Under the pieces are notes generated by a model. The model did no database searches and had not been told where the DNA came from. It was given only the letters and a program-made list of their open reading frames with translations. 64,000 nt of DNA from Alisma plantago-aquatica (Eukaryota; Streptophyta; Magnoliopsida; Alismatales; Alismataceae): the NCBI GenBank assembly GCA_963693085.1, contig OY856413.1, forward strand, positions 749,486,056 through 749,550,055, in the 5' to 3' direction. Position 1 is the stretch's first letter; each line of letters starts with the position of its first letter. A program made the position numbers and the translations under genes. This document shows, piece after piece, positions 62,570 through 64,000 of this stretch.

Positions 62570-63780
62570 ATATAGTAAAGGCCAACATCTCCTTCTTGAA
62601 TTGTTGAGCAGAGTTCACATGCTGACAACACGTGACGGAATGAAGGAACTACCGTTCCAGCTCAGCCAAATACGATATCTGCCTTTGATTAGGGATGCCT
62701 GATTTTGCATGAAAGCTTTCAAACATTTATATGAAGACCGCACCTGTCAACGATAATGAATATAAACAGATCACGAACAGTGCAGGGGTTGACGCAATGT
62801 ATTCTGGCCTTGCAAGAAGGGAGGTTGTTCACTCAATTGGTAGGGACATCACAGATAGAGAGGACTTAATAGAATAGATATTTAGCCATGACGAAAGCCC
62901 CTACAGAGAAACATTTGATAGATTATTGATAAGGCGGCCAATCTAGATCAAGTTAACTAAGTCCAAGTCAATAAGGATAAACAACTCCTCCAACAGTGAT
63001 ATACCAAAACATGGTAGTTTTTTTGTGAAGATCATTAACTGAATAAGAAGAAAATTCTAGATAAAGAGACTTTAGGTGAAGAGTGTACATCACAAAGAAA
63101 TACTACGATTGCCGAGTAGACATGGGTATTTGACAGGAGAATGATGACGGAAATTAAGGGAGACAAAAGTTGAAAAAAGAGGACGCATGGTGAGCAATCT
63201 AACGGAACTTGATATCAAATATTCAATCTAAGGGAGTGGAGGCGAAGAGGATAAACGAACCGTCTGGTACAGAATCAGGAGCGGCAATCGGCTTTTCTTT
63301 TCTTTTTGGAGGGCAGAACTAGAGCCTAGGAGAAAGAACAAAGTGAGAAGTTGTCGCCTGCTTGGCCACAGGTTTCTGACTATAAATCACACACAAATAG
63401 TCAAAAAATAGAACAAACGAGAAAAGAAAAGAAGAGAACGGAGATACCTGAATATATAGTACCTGAAAGATTCCTTCTGCCGCCAACGTAACCATCACGC
63501 CTTCGATTTCTTTCCCTTAAGAAACCCTAGCAGCGTAGTAATGCAAATGTTGAGATGAATCGAGAGTGAATCAGTTGACACCTCTTACTGAATCTTGGGA
63601 ATTACCGTTCTGGTACTCGTTGATGATGATCCCGATCACATTCCCCGAGGAGTGTGCCACGATGGCACGTATTCGGCTGACGATGTCACACCTAGCGTCG
63701 AGGAACTACTGGCTCGGGATGCCGGTGAGATCCGCGGAGCCGTCGTCGTACCCCAAAGTTACCCCCCAAAAAAAAATGAT
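62570..63780 (-). other. Possible captured gene fragments, unidentified
   Basis: Minus-strand pieces look exon-like. Near 62640-62710 a short frame reads IPNQRQISYLAELER after a splice-acceptor-like AG. Near 63475-63530 an AGGGTTT leader is followed by ATGGTTACGTTGGCGGCAG. The stretch 63590-63770 is clearly more GC-rich than its surroundings and gives open frames on both strands (SRIRAIVAHSSGNVIGIIIN on the minus strand). I recognise no family. Fragments caught by a Helitron, or the start of a decayed host gene, would fit equally. Confidence 0.3.
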
Positions 63781-63878
63781 TGAAATGAGCTTGTAAAAAT
63801 ACTAATACTATATATATATATATACATGTTTCAAAGTTATGTTGACACAAAAAATGTCTAGTTGATGTGGTACTTTAA

Positions 63879-63986
63879 GGGCTAGTTTGGTTAGGTGTAC
63901 TAAGGTGCAGTTGTGTGAGTTTGCAATGTAAAAATGTACATTAAACACGCACTTTGTCATCCGGCTACATCCTACCAAACAGGCCC
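63879..63986. mobile_element. MITE, about 108 bp
   Basis: Ends GGGCTAGTTTGGTTAGG and CCTACCAAACAGGCCC form an imperfect terminal inverted repeat of about 16 bp. The GGGCCTGTTTGG type of end is common in plant Tourist-like and hAT-like MITEs. Flanking trinucleotides (TAA and ATA) do not match, so the superfamily is open. Confidence 0.65.
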
Positions 63987-64000
63987 ATATAGTTGTACAA

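Overview
This is repeat-dominated nuclear DNA from a flowering plant. Almost everything recognisable is a transposable element: Ty1/copia and Ty3/gypsy LTR retrotransposons primed by initiator Met-tRNA, a plant LINE, a MULE with a FAR1-type transposase, a Helitron-like end and a MITE. A grass or other monocot is possible, judging by the MITE termini, but this is weak. I find no host gene I would call with confidence, and no rRNA, tRNA or CRISPR.

Layout. (1) 1-9040: a decayed Ty1/copia element. Its two LTRs are about 2.24 kb; the first 13 bases of the left LTR lie outside the window. Gag, reverse transcriptase and RNase H survive only as relics. It sits inside the next unit. (2) 9041 to about 25160: a very large MULE-like unit. 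Its left part is a palindrome of about 12 kb (9041-21070) with a 44-base centre at 14673-14716. Each arm carries a multi-exon Ulp1-like (C48) cysteine protease pseudogene that reads outwards from the centre. The arms end in long 21-bp tandem arrays built on GAGTAAC/GTTACTC, and the same motif recurs in several introns. Right of the palindrome, on the minus strand, is a FAR1/MULE transposase pseudogene (21901-24129), with five copies of the same motif at exact 21-bp spacing just upstream of its start. (3) 26227-28307: a solo LTR with a 5-bp target duplication (AAGTG). (4) 28313-33019: mostly unrecognised sequence with decayed inverted and direct repeats. (5) 33020-37450 and 58279 to about 58850: one LINE on the minus strand, split by a later insertion. 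(6) 37451-58278: the insertion, a tandem Ty3/gypsy (Tekay/Del-like chromovirus) in the order LTR-internal-LTR-internal-LTR. It has one outer target duplication (TTGCT), LTRs of 3704-3706 bp and two internal regions of exactly 4857 bp. (7) About 59300-61016: an old diverged LTR of a related gypsy family in the opposite orientation. (8) 61846-64000: a Helitron-like 3' end, a (GA)20 microsatellite, unrecognised exon-like and GC-rich pieces, and a MITE.

How it fits together. The transposase and the Ulp1-like protease are the pair known from plant Kaonashi-type MULEs. The 21-bp arrays in both the transposase leader and the protease introns tie the two halves into one element. The palindrome would make its transcripts self-complementary, a structure that can silence related transposons. 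All the larger coding units are broken, mostly by in-frame nonsense codons rather than frameshifts. The order of events at 33-59 kb is clear: the LINE landed first, then the gypsy element, which became a tandem.
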